Source of the DNA: a virus
DNA: 40,679 bases
Strand: one strand, 5' to 3'
IMG/VR virus record: IMGVR_UViG_3300012930_000018
Span: 1-40,679 of that record
The translations under genes and the position numbers were made by a program. Of the stretch, positions 13,156 through 19,044 are shown piece by piece. The notes under the pieces are model-generated. The model worked only from the letters and a program-made list of their open reading frames with translations. It did not search any database and was not told the origin of the DNA. The first letter of the stretch is position 1; every line of letters begins with the position of its first letter.

Positions 13156-13313
13156 CCCAACCTCCACATATCAAGAATGAGCCTGACGGCATAAAAGCCA
13201 AGTAGGAAAACAATGAGCGCCCCGCCGATGACCATGACGGCAGCTCCGAGCACCGCACAGGCGTAGGTGAGGACCGAAGCGAGCATTTCCATATCCGGAG
13301 ATTGAAACACCAT
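13152..13313 (-). CDS. Single-span membrane protein, 53 aa
   Basis: A short gene beginning MVFQSPDMEMLASVLTYACA with a strong hydrophobic region (about aa 11-48) that may form two close spans. It ends RLILDMWRLG and overlaps the next gene by ATGA. It is the first gene of a leftward operon whose upstream region holds the operator pair at 13349-13389. The ribosome site is weak, so the start may be the ATG at 13292 or 13286. Function unknown. Confidence 0.6.
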   Translation of the reverse strand: MVFQSPDMEMLASVLTYACAVLGAAVMVIGGALIVFLLGFYAVRLILDMWRLG

Positions 13314-13348
13314 GCGCACCGAGTTTGAAACTGCTAGTGAGAATCGAG

Positions 13349-13389
13349 CTATGGATTGGCCGGAAACGGGGAATTTTAGCTATGGATAG
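13349..13389. promoter_or_regulatory. Operator pair, CTAT-NN-ATAG family
   Basis: CTATGGATTG (13349-13358) and CTATGGATAG (13380-13389) start 31 bases apart, about three helical turns. GGGGAATTTT lies just before the second, as it lies just after a site at 7918. They are 36-76 bases upstream of the leftward start at 13313 and could also affect the rightward gene at 13523. Confidence 0.55.
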
Positions 13390-13522
13390 GCCGAAACTCT
13401 TGACAAGCTATGAGTCCGGCCCGAAAATGACGATGGCCCCGAGGACGAATCCAAGGGGCCACGGCTCGGGCTTGGGCACCCCCTACCGGGAAGGTGTTCG
13501 AGCGAAAGGAGTATAACAGGAA

Positions 13523-13825
13523 ATGAGACTAGAACAGTTTGAAAACTTGGTGCGCGAGCGCCGTTTCGGCCAGCATAAAACAGGCCAGGGAAGCGGACGC
13601 ACGTTGAAAGCACTGCGTTTTTATTTGGTCAACAAAAACACCGTGCGGGAAGCTTGCCGCAAGGCGGGCGGGTTGTCGGACGCGGCGCTCTATAACGCCC
13701 TCAAGGAACTTGGGCAGCTTCCGCGTCAGCGTCAGAAGGTGAAGCGCGAGCATTGCCCTCAGTGCGGCCAGCCGCTCCCGAACAATAAACGCGCACAGTC
13801 CGCGATACCCACGATCGGCTCTTAG
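13523..13825 (+). CDS. Small HTH and zinc protein, 100 aa, candidate regulator
   Basis: The middle part RTLKALRFYLVNKNTVREAC and the following SDAALYNALKELG resemble the TrfB/KorA-type helix-turn-helix; a CPQCGQPL zinc pair ends the protein. It is transcribed rightward and alone between leftward operons, from a gap with an operator pair, so it is a good candidate for the regulator of that family. The start follows AACAGGAA. The 3' end overlaps the opposing nuclease-like gene by 125 bases. Confidence 0.7.
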   Translation: MRLEQFENLVRERRFGQHKTGQGSGRTLKALRFYLVNKNTVREACRKAGGLSDAALYNALKELGQLPRQRQKVKREHCPQCGQPLPNNKRAQSAIPTIGS

Positions 13826-14096
13826 CGGGCTTTCGCCAGCCCACCACGAGCATCCACCAGCCGGCGTCGATCAGCTCGGGCAAGGCGGATGCCGCTTCCA
13901 TCTTCGTTACGCGAGCTGCCAGGCTCGCGGCCGCGCACGCTTGCACCCCAAGAGTGCGGCCCTTGCCCACGGCCACTATATCTATACAGCCGAAAAGATC
14001 CTGCCGGATCTTGGCGAACGAATTCCACTTCTCCACAACCCCAGCTTTGTAACCACGAGCACGAAGTAGCGCAAGGGTGCGCTGCGTAGGACTCAA
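13701..14096 (-). CDS. Small PD-(D/E)XK-type nuclease-like protein, 131 aa
   Basis: Begins MSPTQRTLALLRARGYKAG. The sequence VVEKWNSFAKIRQDLFGCID followed by IVAVGKGRTLGVQAC has the spaced acidic residue (D in FGCID) and a beta strand ending in GVQ, the layout of compact phage VRR/Holliday-resolvase-like nucleases; WMLVVGWRK closes the fold. The last 40 residues are Arg/Ala-rich and antisense to the 13523 gene, so the real domain ends near 13825. The exact stop is uncertain only in the sense of whether that tail matters. Processing of DNA branches is the likely role. Confidence 0.7.
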   Translation of the reverse strand: MSPTQRTLALLRARGYKAGVVEKWNSFAKIRQDLFGCIDIVAVGKGRTLGVQACAAASLAARVTKMEAASALPELIDAGWWMLVVGWRKPAKSRSWVSRTVRVYCSGAAGRTEGNARASPSDADAEAAQVP

Positions 14097-14109
14097 AAGA
14101 ATGCCGTGC

Positions 14110-14316
14110 TCACGCCAAGCCCTTCGCCGCGTCGATCGCCTGCTGGAGCTTTAATTTCGCGGCGTCGTCAGCCGCGCGCAAGCCGTCAAGCTCCGCAGGC
14201 GAAATATCGCGACCTTCAGCTCGGGCGCGCGAAATGAGCGCGCCGATCTGGTTCGCATGGTTAAGCGCCGCGAGCATCAGCTCAAGCGCAATGTCTATAG
14301 TGGCGGTGACGGTCAT
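14110..14316 (-). CDS. Small helical protein, 68 aa
   Basis: Begins MTVTATIDIALELMLAALNH and is nearly all helix, with ISPAELDGLRAADDAAKLKL near the end. It overlaps the lipoprotein stop at 14313-14316. Short helical proteins of this type often sit next to holin and spanin genes in proteobacterial prophages, which is the only clue to function. Confidence 0.7.
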   Translation of the reverse strand: MTVTATIDIALELMLAALNHANQIGALISRARAEGRDISPAELDGLRAADDAAKLKLQQAIDAAKGLA

Positions 14317-14660
14317 TGAGTCGATCTCCTAGTAGCGAGGTATGCCTGCAAGGCGGTCAGAATCGTGATGGTTGCGGTGAGCTTCGTATCCGCCATGACG
14401 GGATCTTTCAGGAAGCTCAGGCCCACCACGTCCAGAGCTGCGCGCGCGTTGTCGGCTTGGCTCTGAACGTTTTGCGCATCGTCGGCCGAGATCCGTTTCG
14501 CGTTTAACAGCGAAAGCGTCTCCTGCCGAATCGCTGTCACGGTCGAATAGCCGGCCGCAAGCCTCTCGTTAAAAGTGCTCGGCGTGGGAAGCCCGAGCAA
14601 GGCGCACCCCTGGAGCAAGATCAAAAGCAAAAAGCTACTGCGCTTTGCATGCAACCTCAT
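14313..14660 (-). CDS. Phage lipoprotein, 115 aa
   Basis: The N-terminus is a lipoprotein signal, SSFLLLILLQGC, with a lipobox LQGC (Cys19). The mature part is helical and contains the pattern ERLAAGYSTVTAIRQETLSL, then ISADDAQNVQSQADNARAAL. It is coupled to the holin-like gene upstream and the 68-aa gene downstream. It could take part in cell-envelope disruption like an outer-membrane spanin, although it is longer than typical Rz1 proteins. A small accessory lipoprotein expressed in lysogeny is the alternative. Confidence 0.8.
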   Translation of the reverse strand: MRLHAKRSSFLLLILLQGCALLGLPTPSTFNERLAAGYSTVTAIRQETLSLLNAKRISADDAQNVQSQADNARAALDVVGLSFLKDPVMADTKLTATITILTALQAYLATRRSTQ

Positions 14661-14878
14661 GGAGTTCCTTTCGTATTAACAGCGGCGCGTTCCTCCGCCG
14701 TCCATTCCTTGCGCGGCAATGGGCTCGGCAACAGCAATGCGCCGAGCGTCGTTCCGATGTTGATTAGGACGGCGACCGCGATTGCCCACCAGTCGTGAGT
14801 CGTCGTGGCGATTCCGCCGCCCGCCACGAGGGCGGAGGCAAAAACGGTGAGCGCGATTCTCGGATAACCGTTCATCAT
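14657..14878 (-). CDS. Holin-like two-span membrane protein, 73 aa
   Basis: Starts MMNGYPRIALTVFASALVAG; hydrophobic spans at about aa 8-25 and 30-51 are split by a short HDWW loop. A charged, proline-containing tail (PLPRKEWTAEERAAV) follows, a common holin plan. The start overlaps the upstream stop, and the next gene is a lipoprotein. Holins form membrane lesions that release endolysin; no endolysin is seen nearby, so the role is inferred from topology. Confidence 0.65.
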   Translation of the reverse strand: MMNGYPRIALTVFASALVAGGGIATTTHDWWAIAVAVLINIGTTLGALLLPSPLPRKEWTAEERAAVNTKGTP

Positions 14879-15327
14879 CCAAGGACGCTCCGCGCAAGTT
14901 TCGAGCGCTCGCCCGTCGCTTCAGCTTCAGCATTCCAGGTATGGGTCTCAAGGCGTGTGAAAAGGCCCGGATACTCAAGCTTTGCCATCTCGATCGCCTC
15001 AAGCTCCGATCCGGCCCAAAACTTGCCGACCGAAACGCGCTGCGCGCTTTTCTGGTCCGTGAGTCTTACGAAAAACTGCCGGTCGCTGTCCCGGCGCTTA
15101 CGCTGTTTCACCATGCCGATTCTCCCGAGGTTGGCGAGGATCTGAAAAGCATCGACCTTCAGCCTGTCAATGTTGAGTGCCGCGTCATCGGCCCTGCAAA
15201 CCGGGCAGCGCGACAAGAATTCTTTCTCTCCGATCGAAAGCACACCGGCCGTGTAGGGCCCATGCTCAGGACACTGCACGTCACGCGAAAGTCCCGCGCG
15301 AATTCTTTTCGGATAATGCTTTCTCAT
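14875..15327 (-). CDS. Zinc-knuckle phage protein, 150 aa
   Basis: The chosen start MRKHYPKRIRAGLSRDVQCP overlaps the upstream stop (ATGA at 15324-15327). It has CPEHGPY and CPVC pairs about 26 residues apart near the N-terminus, a zinc-binding form also seen at the N-terminus of phage DnaC-like proteins, but no ATPase follows. The middle is helical (LKVDAFQILANLGRIGMVKQ), and the C-terminal half is a beta-rich domain. No known function. Confidence 0.7.
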   Translation of the reverse strand: MRKHYPKRIRAGLSRDVQCPEHGPYTAGVLSIGEKEFLSRCPVCRADDAALNIDRLKVDAFQILANLGRIGMVKQRKRRDSDRQFFVRLTDQKSAQRVSVGKFWAGSELEAIEMAKLEYPGLFTRLETHTWNAEAEATGERSKLARSVLG

Positions 15328-15584
15328 GTTGCCGAGACCTTTTGCCTTTTCCAGAACACGCCCATTTTTTCCCTGACCCAAGCGCGTTTCTCAAAAACCG
15401 TTTTCAAGTTCTGCGCGTCGCAGAAAAGCTCCGCATCGCGCTCTGCTTCAAAGTCGTAATGCATGCGACACAGGTTGGCCCAGCCCGTAGGTGCGGCCAT
15501 TCGCACGATCGCCGGGAGCATGCAAGCGTCGTAAGCGCATGCGGTGGGCACCTTCGGGATCGCCGGTCTATTTCTTCCCGCCAT
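15324..15584 (-). CDS. Small zinc-binding-like protein, 86 aa
   Basis: Contains CAYDACMLPAIVRM and then WANLCRMHYD, giving a likely CxxxxC...C..H metal site, followed by an acidic helix (FEAERDAELFC) and WVREKMGVFWKRQ. It overlaps both neighbours, so it is a coupled member of the 15813-13701 operon. Small proteins with a similar C-terminal W..E.MG pattern occur in other phages next to replication genes; role unknown. Confidence 0.65.
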   Translation of the reverse strand: MAGRNRPAIPKVPTACAYDACMLPAIVRMAAPTGWANLCRMHYDFEAERDAELFCDAQNLKTVFEKRAWVREKMGVFWKRQKVSAT

Positions 15585-15813
15585 ACTTTTCTTGCTCCCG
15601 CGCGAACCAGCTCACAATAAAACGCTTCACCCCGCGTCCGGTTTTTCTCCGACTCGGATTTCCGAGGCACCAGCCCCGGATCTCCCGCAGAGTCTGAAGC
15701 GTGTCCACGGCTGAGTAGATCGAATCAAGCTCCGCGTAGAACTCTGGCGTGATCTCGAACTCGCGCCCGCCTTGCAGCGGAATCCGGATCACTACACGCT
15801 CGGCCGAGTCCAC
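15568..15813 (-). CDS. Small phage protein resembling the C-terminus of replication-associated proteins, 81 aa
   Basis: Starts at the GTG at 15813 after CTGGAG; the longer frame upstream reads through a G-rich non-coding leader and is rejected. The product is VVIRIPLQGGREFEITPEFY, then REIRGWCLGNPSRRKTGRG followed by VKRFIVSWF. The GWC..NP.RRKTxRGxxRFI.SWF pattern is the basic tail I associate with phage replication or helicase-loader proteins, here without the larger domain. It is the first gene of the leftward operon. Confidence 0.6.
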   Translation of the reverse strand: MDSAERVVIRIPLQGGREFEITPEFYAELDSIYSAVDTLQTLREIRGWCLGNPSRRKTGRGVKRFIVSWFAREQEKYGGKK

Positions 15814-15990
15814 CTGTCTCCAGCCCCCGGAAAAAAAGCCAAAAAACCACAAGCCCCCCGACCCCCCAAGAATTTTTGGGAGATCGCTGCTCCATATTGG
15901 ATTCGGGCGTTTCCGCGCGGCCCTCAAAGCAGAAGCCGAAAAAAGGAAAAAAAGCAGGGTAAGCCTGCCACGCCGACAAAAAATCGGACA
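15814..15990 (-). other. G-rich, A/T-tract leader of the leftward operon
   Basis: No gene seen here on either strand that I would defend. On the minus strand it has two G6 runs (15862-15867 and 15854-15859), G5 at 15824-15828, long T tracts between, and a CCCAAGAA/TTTTTGGG palindrome (15865-15880). It separates the operator at 16009 from the start at 15813. A leader RNA, a G-quadruplex or a replication origin are possible. Confidence 0.4.
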
Positions 15991-16033
15991 GCCATAGTAC
16001 CGAGGGCACTATGCATAGTGATTTTCGAACTAG
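15991..16033. promoter_or_regulatory. Operator region, CTAT-NN-ATAG family, in divergent control gap
   Basis: A full site CTATGCATAG is at 16009-16018. A CCATAG half site (15992-15997) and the ATTTTCGAACTA downstream (16021-16032) copy the arrangement near 11798. It lies between the leftward start at 15813 and the rightward start at 16142, so it could control both major early units, like an early control region. The rest of 16034-16141 shows no further gene. Confidence 0.55.
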
Positions 16034-16141
16034 CGCTTTTCAACTCGCGCGTGCAGGAATAATTTCTCGACATTCCTGGACGCAAAGCAGAAGAACTCGC
16101 GGCGATTTGTGATGACGCAGAATTCCTCGCGGTGAGTCCAG

Positions 16142-16633
16142 GTGAACGACAAGAACTGTTTTCTCGGGGGGATTCCCGAAAACGATCCGGATGACTATGG
16201 AGACGCTTTCCCTATGCCTAGAACTCACGAAATGATCGAATCCCGCTACCTCAAAAAAGAGGATGTGGGCCGGGGTGTGCTCGCGACGGTCTCGCACTTC
16301 GATCAAGCCAACGTCGCGCTGGACGGGCAGCCGGAAAAAAATCGCTGGCTGATGTTTTTCAAGGAACTCGACAAACCGCTCGTGCTCAATTCAACCAATA
16401 TCCAGCTCTGCGAGCTGGCTTTTGGTTCGGACAACACTGACGATTGGGTTGGCAAAAAGATCGTGCTCTATAACGATCCTCACGTTTCCATGAGCGGCAA
16501 ACTCGTGGGCGGAATCCGCGTGCGTGCTCCGAAGGTGCCGGCACGCGCGCCGCGCCAAGAGCCGCTGCCGCCGCCGCGCGTCGAGGAAGAACCGCATCCT
16601 TTTTCCGACATGGAAGATGACATTCCTTTTTAG
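16142..16633 (+). CDS. Phage protein with SSB-like acidic C-terminus, 163 aa
   Basis: Contains YLKKEDVGRGVLATVSHF, WLMFFKELDKPLVLNSTNIQ, GSDNTDDWVGKKIVLYND and GGIRVRAPK, a mainly beta-strand pattern. A Pro/Arg linker follows, then the tail DMEDDIPF at the very end. That acidic, Pro-Phe-ending tip is the hallmark of single-stranded DNA-binding proteins, which recruit repair proteins through it. First gene of the rightward early operon, before a nuclease and a NinB-like gene. The GTG start is uncertain; ATG at 16214 is the alternative. Confidence 0.75.
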   Translation: MNDKNCFLGGIPENDPDDYGDAFPMPRTHEMIESRYLKKEDVGRGVLATVSHFDQANVALDGQPEKNRWLMFFKELDKPLVLNSTNIQLCELAFGSDNTDDWVGKKIVLYNDPHVSMSGKLVGGIRVRAPKVPARAPRQEPLPPPRVEEEPHPFSDMEDDIPF

Positions 16634-16645
16634 GGGAGACCGAAA

Positions 16646-16858
16646 ATGAAACTGTATGAATACGCCGTGATTTACAACCCGCTGCCGACCAAAGATCAGG
16701 ACGAACGCGGCGAAACGCCCAAATCCGAGCTGATCGTCGATGTGCGGCGCGCACTTTCCAACAGCGACAAGGAAATCATGATGCTTGCGGCCCGCGAAAT
16801 CCCGGAGAAATACACCGATAAGCTCGATCGCCTGGAGATCGCCGTCCGCCCTTTTTAG
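16646..16858 (+). CDS. Small phage protein, 70 aa
   Basis: Begins MKLYEYAVIYNPLPTKDQDE after AGGGGAGA, and contains SELIVDVRRALSNSDKEIMM, then LAAREIPEKYTDKLDRLEI, the pattern of a conserved small phage protein of unknown function that commonly lies beside recombination genes. Compact alpha/beta. Cotranscribed with the SSB-like gene. Confidence 0.75.
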   Translation: MKLYEYAVIYNPLPTKDQDERGETPKSELIVDVRRALSNSDKEIMMLAAREIPEKYTDKLDRLEIAVRPF

Positions 16859-16899
16859 CTCCTACCGCGCCGCAGACAAACGCGAGTAGGAGCGACGAA

Positions 16900-17079
16900 G
16901 TGAAGCCAAAAGCGCTCCGCAAATTCGACCAGATGGCGCGAACTCATCCGGATCAAGGCTGGATGAATACATCAGGTGCTGTCGGAAACACTGCGCTTTT
17001 TGCCGCGCTCGGTTCGAAGAGTCCCGCGACATACACCACCGCTAGCACGGTGAGCGGCACAACCGGCCTGGTGGGTTAG
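16900..17079 (+). CDS. Small protein, 59 aa
   Basis: Starts at GTG 16900 after AGGAG. The sequence has a basic helical start (KPKALRKFDQMARTH) and a Gly/Ala/Ser/Thr-rich end (GAVGNTALFAALGSKSPATY). The stop is one base before the nuclease start, so the genes are coupled. No family recognised; the low-complexity C-terminal half is unusual among its neighbours. Confidence 0.55.
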   Translation: MKPKALRKFDQMARTHPDQGWMNTSGAVGNTALFAALGSKSPATYTTASTVSGTTGLVG

Positions 17080-17080
17080 G

Positions 17081-17734
17081 ATGCCGACACCAAAGGCGGG
17101 CTATCACTTGAAGGACGGTCGCCGTGTCCCAGGCACGACGACCGTTATCAACCGCTTCAAGGATTCGGGCGGGCTCATCTACTGGGCCTGGAACGAGGGC
17201 AAGGAAGGCCGCGACTACCGGGAGACCTCGGGCAAAGCGGCGGATGCGGGAACCCTCGCTCATGCAATGGTTGATGCGCATATCAAGGGGAACCCCCCTC
17301 CGGATCTTGCGAAGGTCCCGGCCGAGATCGCGATAAAGGCGTCAACCGCTTTCGGCGCATACCTTGATTGGGCCGCGCAGTCCAAGCTCGAAATCTTGGA
17401 GACCGAAATCGAACTGATCTCCGAAAGCTATGAATTCGGCGGGACGCCCGATGCTATCGGCTATCTCACAGGCCGGCTCTCCGTGATCGACTGGAAATCC
17501 TCCAATGCGGTCTACGCCGATCATCTGATTCAGATGGCGGCATACAGGCAGCTCTGGCAGGAAAACCGGCCGCACTATCCGATAACGGGCGGCTTTCATC
17601 TTTGCCGGTTCGCGAAAGAACACGGTGATTTTGCGCACCACTATTTTCCGAACCTCGATGAAGCTTGGGAGCAATTTATTTTGTTCAGGCGGGCCTACGA
17701 GATCGACAAGGGCCTGAAAAAACGTGCAGCCTGA
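17081..17734 (+). CDS. RecB-type PD-(D/E)XK nuclease, 217 aa
   Basis: The active-site layout is visible: GTLAH (about aa 57-61), GTPDAIGY with Asp124, VIDWKSS with Asp137 and Lys139, and the QMAAYRQLW motif (Gln151, Tyr155) that marks RecB/Cas4-like nucleases. Such phage enzymes work as 5'-3' exonucleases or end-processing nucleases in recombination and replication. It lies between SSB-like and NinB-like genes, which supports a recombination module. The cysteines of the Cas4 iron-sulphur cluster are absent, so it is not Cas4. Confidence 0.85.
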   Translation: MPTPKAGYHLKDGRRVPGTTTVINRFKDSGGLIYWAWNEGKEGRDYRETSGKAADAGTLAHAMVDAHIKGNPPPDLAKVPAEIAIKASTAFGAYLDWAAQSKLEILETEIELISESYEFGGTPDAIGYLTGRLSVIDWKSSNAVYADHLIQMAAYRQLWQENRPHYPITGGFHLCRFAKEHGDFAHHYFPNLDEAWEQFILFRRAYEIDKGLKKRAA

Positions 17735-18137
17735 AGCACGTATTTTTGTCGTGAGGAATGATCGGCATCGCACTTATGCCGTGCAATTCTTGGGCACATT
17801 GGAGCCGCCTTTTGAGATTTCTGTCGCGCGCGTTCAGCCGCAACGCACGCTGCAACAGAATGCCCGGCTTTGGCTATTGCATACCGAGGCTGGCAGAGTT
17901 ACAGGTTACAGCCCGGAAGAAATGCATGAGTTCGCGCTTTGTCGGCATTTCGGCCATCGCGAAATCTCGCTAGGTGAATTCGGTTCAGAAAGAATCGTCA
18001 GGACCATTCCGCTCAAGCGCTCCAGCACTCGCAACATCCAGGAATTTACCGAGTTCATGGAATCGACCGAAGCGTGGTACGGAACCACCTTCGGAGTATG
18101 GCTGCAAGAGGACAGGCCGTTAAGCGGCTCCGGTTAA
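17724..18137 (+). CDS. NinB-like recombination protein, 137 aa
   Basis: The middle contains PQRTLQQNARLWLLHTEAGR, then YSPEEMHEFALCRHFGHREI and later EFMESTEAWYGTTFGVWLQE. The QN..LW pattern and the downstream helical segment match the NinB family, which stimulates recombination by binding single-stranded DNA in lambdoid phages. The start is GTG at 17724, overlapping the nuclease gene end by 11 bases. Its place between nuclease and regulator genes fits. Confidence 0.75.
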   Translation: MQPEARIFVVRNDRHRTYAVQFLGTLEPPFEISVARVQPQRTLQQNARLWLLHTEAGRVTGYSPEEMHEFALCRHFGHREISLGEFGSERIVRTIPLKRSSTRNIQEFTEFMESTEAWYGTTFGVWLQEDRPLSGSG

Positions 18138-18163
18138 AACTTTTTTTCCAGGAAAGGAAAAGC

Positions 18164-18397
18164 ATGAGCTGGCACGTTTCATTTTTTTCGCGTACAAAAT
18201 CCGCCGCGATTGAACGGATTCAAGAAGAACAGGCAAAAAATTCCCATTTCCCGCTCGCAATAGCGACGGCGATCATAGCGGCGATAAACTGGCTCCCCCA
18301 ATCGCTGCGAGTGATATCGGTGACGACAACCGGCAGCGCTTATGACAATGGCGGCTCGGCCTCAATGTCCGTCCAGCTCGTCGATCTGTTGGAGTAG
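18164..18397 (+). CDS. Small protein with a hydrophobic segment, 77 aa
   Basis: Starts MSWHVSFFSRTKSAAIERIQ after AGGAAAGGAAAAG, which is preferred over the longer frame that reads the end of the upstream gene. A possible membrane-associated stretch (LAIATAIIAAINWLP) sits near the middle; the C-terminal half is polar with many Ser/Gly and ends SVQLVDLLE. Phage-specific and unrecognised. Confidence 0.6.
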   Translation: MSWHVSFFSRTKSAAIERIQEEQAKNSHFPLAIATAIIAAINWLPQSLRVISVTTTGSAYDNGGSASMSVQLVDLLE

Positions 18398-18400
18398 ACC

Positions 18401-18802
18401 ATGCGAGCCAAAGCCGATCTAACCCAGGCGGTCTCGGATCTGGTCGAGGGACTTGGCGAGCCGTTTGCCTCAAGTGATGTGGTGCGCGCGCTGCCGGAAT
18501 TCAAACCCGCAGCCGTGCGCGGATACCTGCATTGGCTCGTGGCAAGCGGCAGGCTCGTTGCACACCGCGAGGCCGGCGTTCCCTACCTCATCTACTGCTC
18601 GCCGCGCGAAATGGAAGCCCAGGGGGAGCATTTTGTTTGCACCCTCGCTTTGATCGAGGCCATGCGGCGCATGGGCGCTCACCATTGCGACCCGAGGCCC
18701 GTTCCGGACCGCAGCGGAGCCGACCTGGCTTGGGTCCGGTCCGTGATCGAGCGTTGCAAGACTCGGCAGACTGTTGACAAGCTCATAGTTAAGCGCGTCT
18801 AA
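18401..18802 (+). CDS. Winged-helix-like protein, 133 aa
   Basis: The first half, with FASSDVVRALPEFKPAAVRG followed by YLHWLVASGRLVAHREAGVP, reads as a winged helix with two helices and a wing. The second half is helical and ends RQTVDKLIVKRV. The start follows the upstream stop by 3 bases, and its stop overlaps the next gene start as TAATG. Possible regulator or accessory factor of the integration module; family not certain. Confidence 0.7.
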   Translation: MRAKADLTQAVSDLVEGLGEPFASSDVVRALPEFKPAAVRGYLHWLVASGRLVAHREAGVPYLIYCSPREMEAQGEHFVCTLALIEAMRRMGAHHCDPRPVPDRSGADLAWVRSVIERCKTRQTVDKLIVKRV

Positions 18803-19044
18803 TGACCGCTGCGGCAATCCAATGGGTCAAGCTCCCCCATTACTGCCAGCTCACCGGTGAAACCGAGTATGCCGTCTACAACAGGCGCTCGCGCGGTGAG
18901 TGGCTTGACGGGGTGCATTGCCAGATGAGAAACCGCCGTTTGTGGGTCAACCTACCGGAGGCGCAAAAATGGGTCGAGTCTGGCAAAGCATCACTCTCCC
19001 CGAAGGGGTCGAGATCAAGCAAAACGGGGGTGCGCCTGCGGTAG
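18802..19044 (+). CDS. xis: Excisionase-like protein, 80 aa
   Basis: The sequence WVKLPHYCQLTGETEYAVYN, RRSRGEWLDGVHCQMRNRRL and WVNLPEAQKWVE has the winged-helix pattern of phage excisionases: an entry strand, an LTG turn, a recognition helix, and a final W.NL.EA.KW segment. It lies directly before the integrase, and its coding end overlaps that gene by 76 bases. Excisionases bend attachment-site DNA and direct the integrase to cut the prophage out. Confidence 0.8.
   Translation: MTAAAIQWVKLPHYCQLTGETEYAVYNRRSRGEWLDGVHCQMRNRRLWVNLPEAQKWVESGKASLSPKGSRSSKTGVRLR

Noticed and set aside
12166-13194. 342-residue plus-strand frame opposite the ParB-like gene
   Set aside because: Shadow of the well-supported leftward genes 11854 and 12730, with no domain or start signal.
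15725-16009. 94-residue leftward frame across the G-rich leader
   Set aside because: Reads through the G runs and out of frame with 15568; no ribosome site, composition unlike a protein.
17081-17734. Cas4 or another CRISPR component
   Set aside because: RecB-type motifs are shared, but the iron-sulphur cysteines are absent and no CRISPR array or other cas gene is present.
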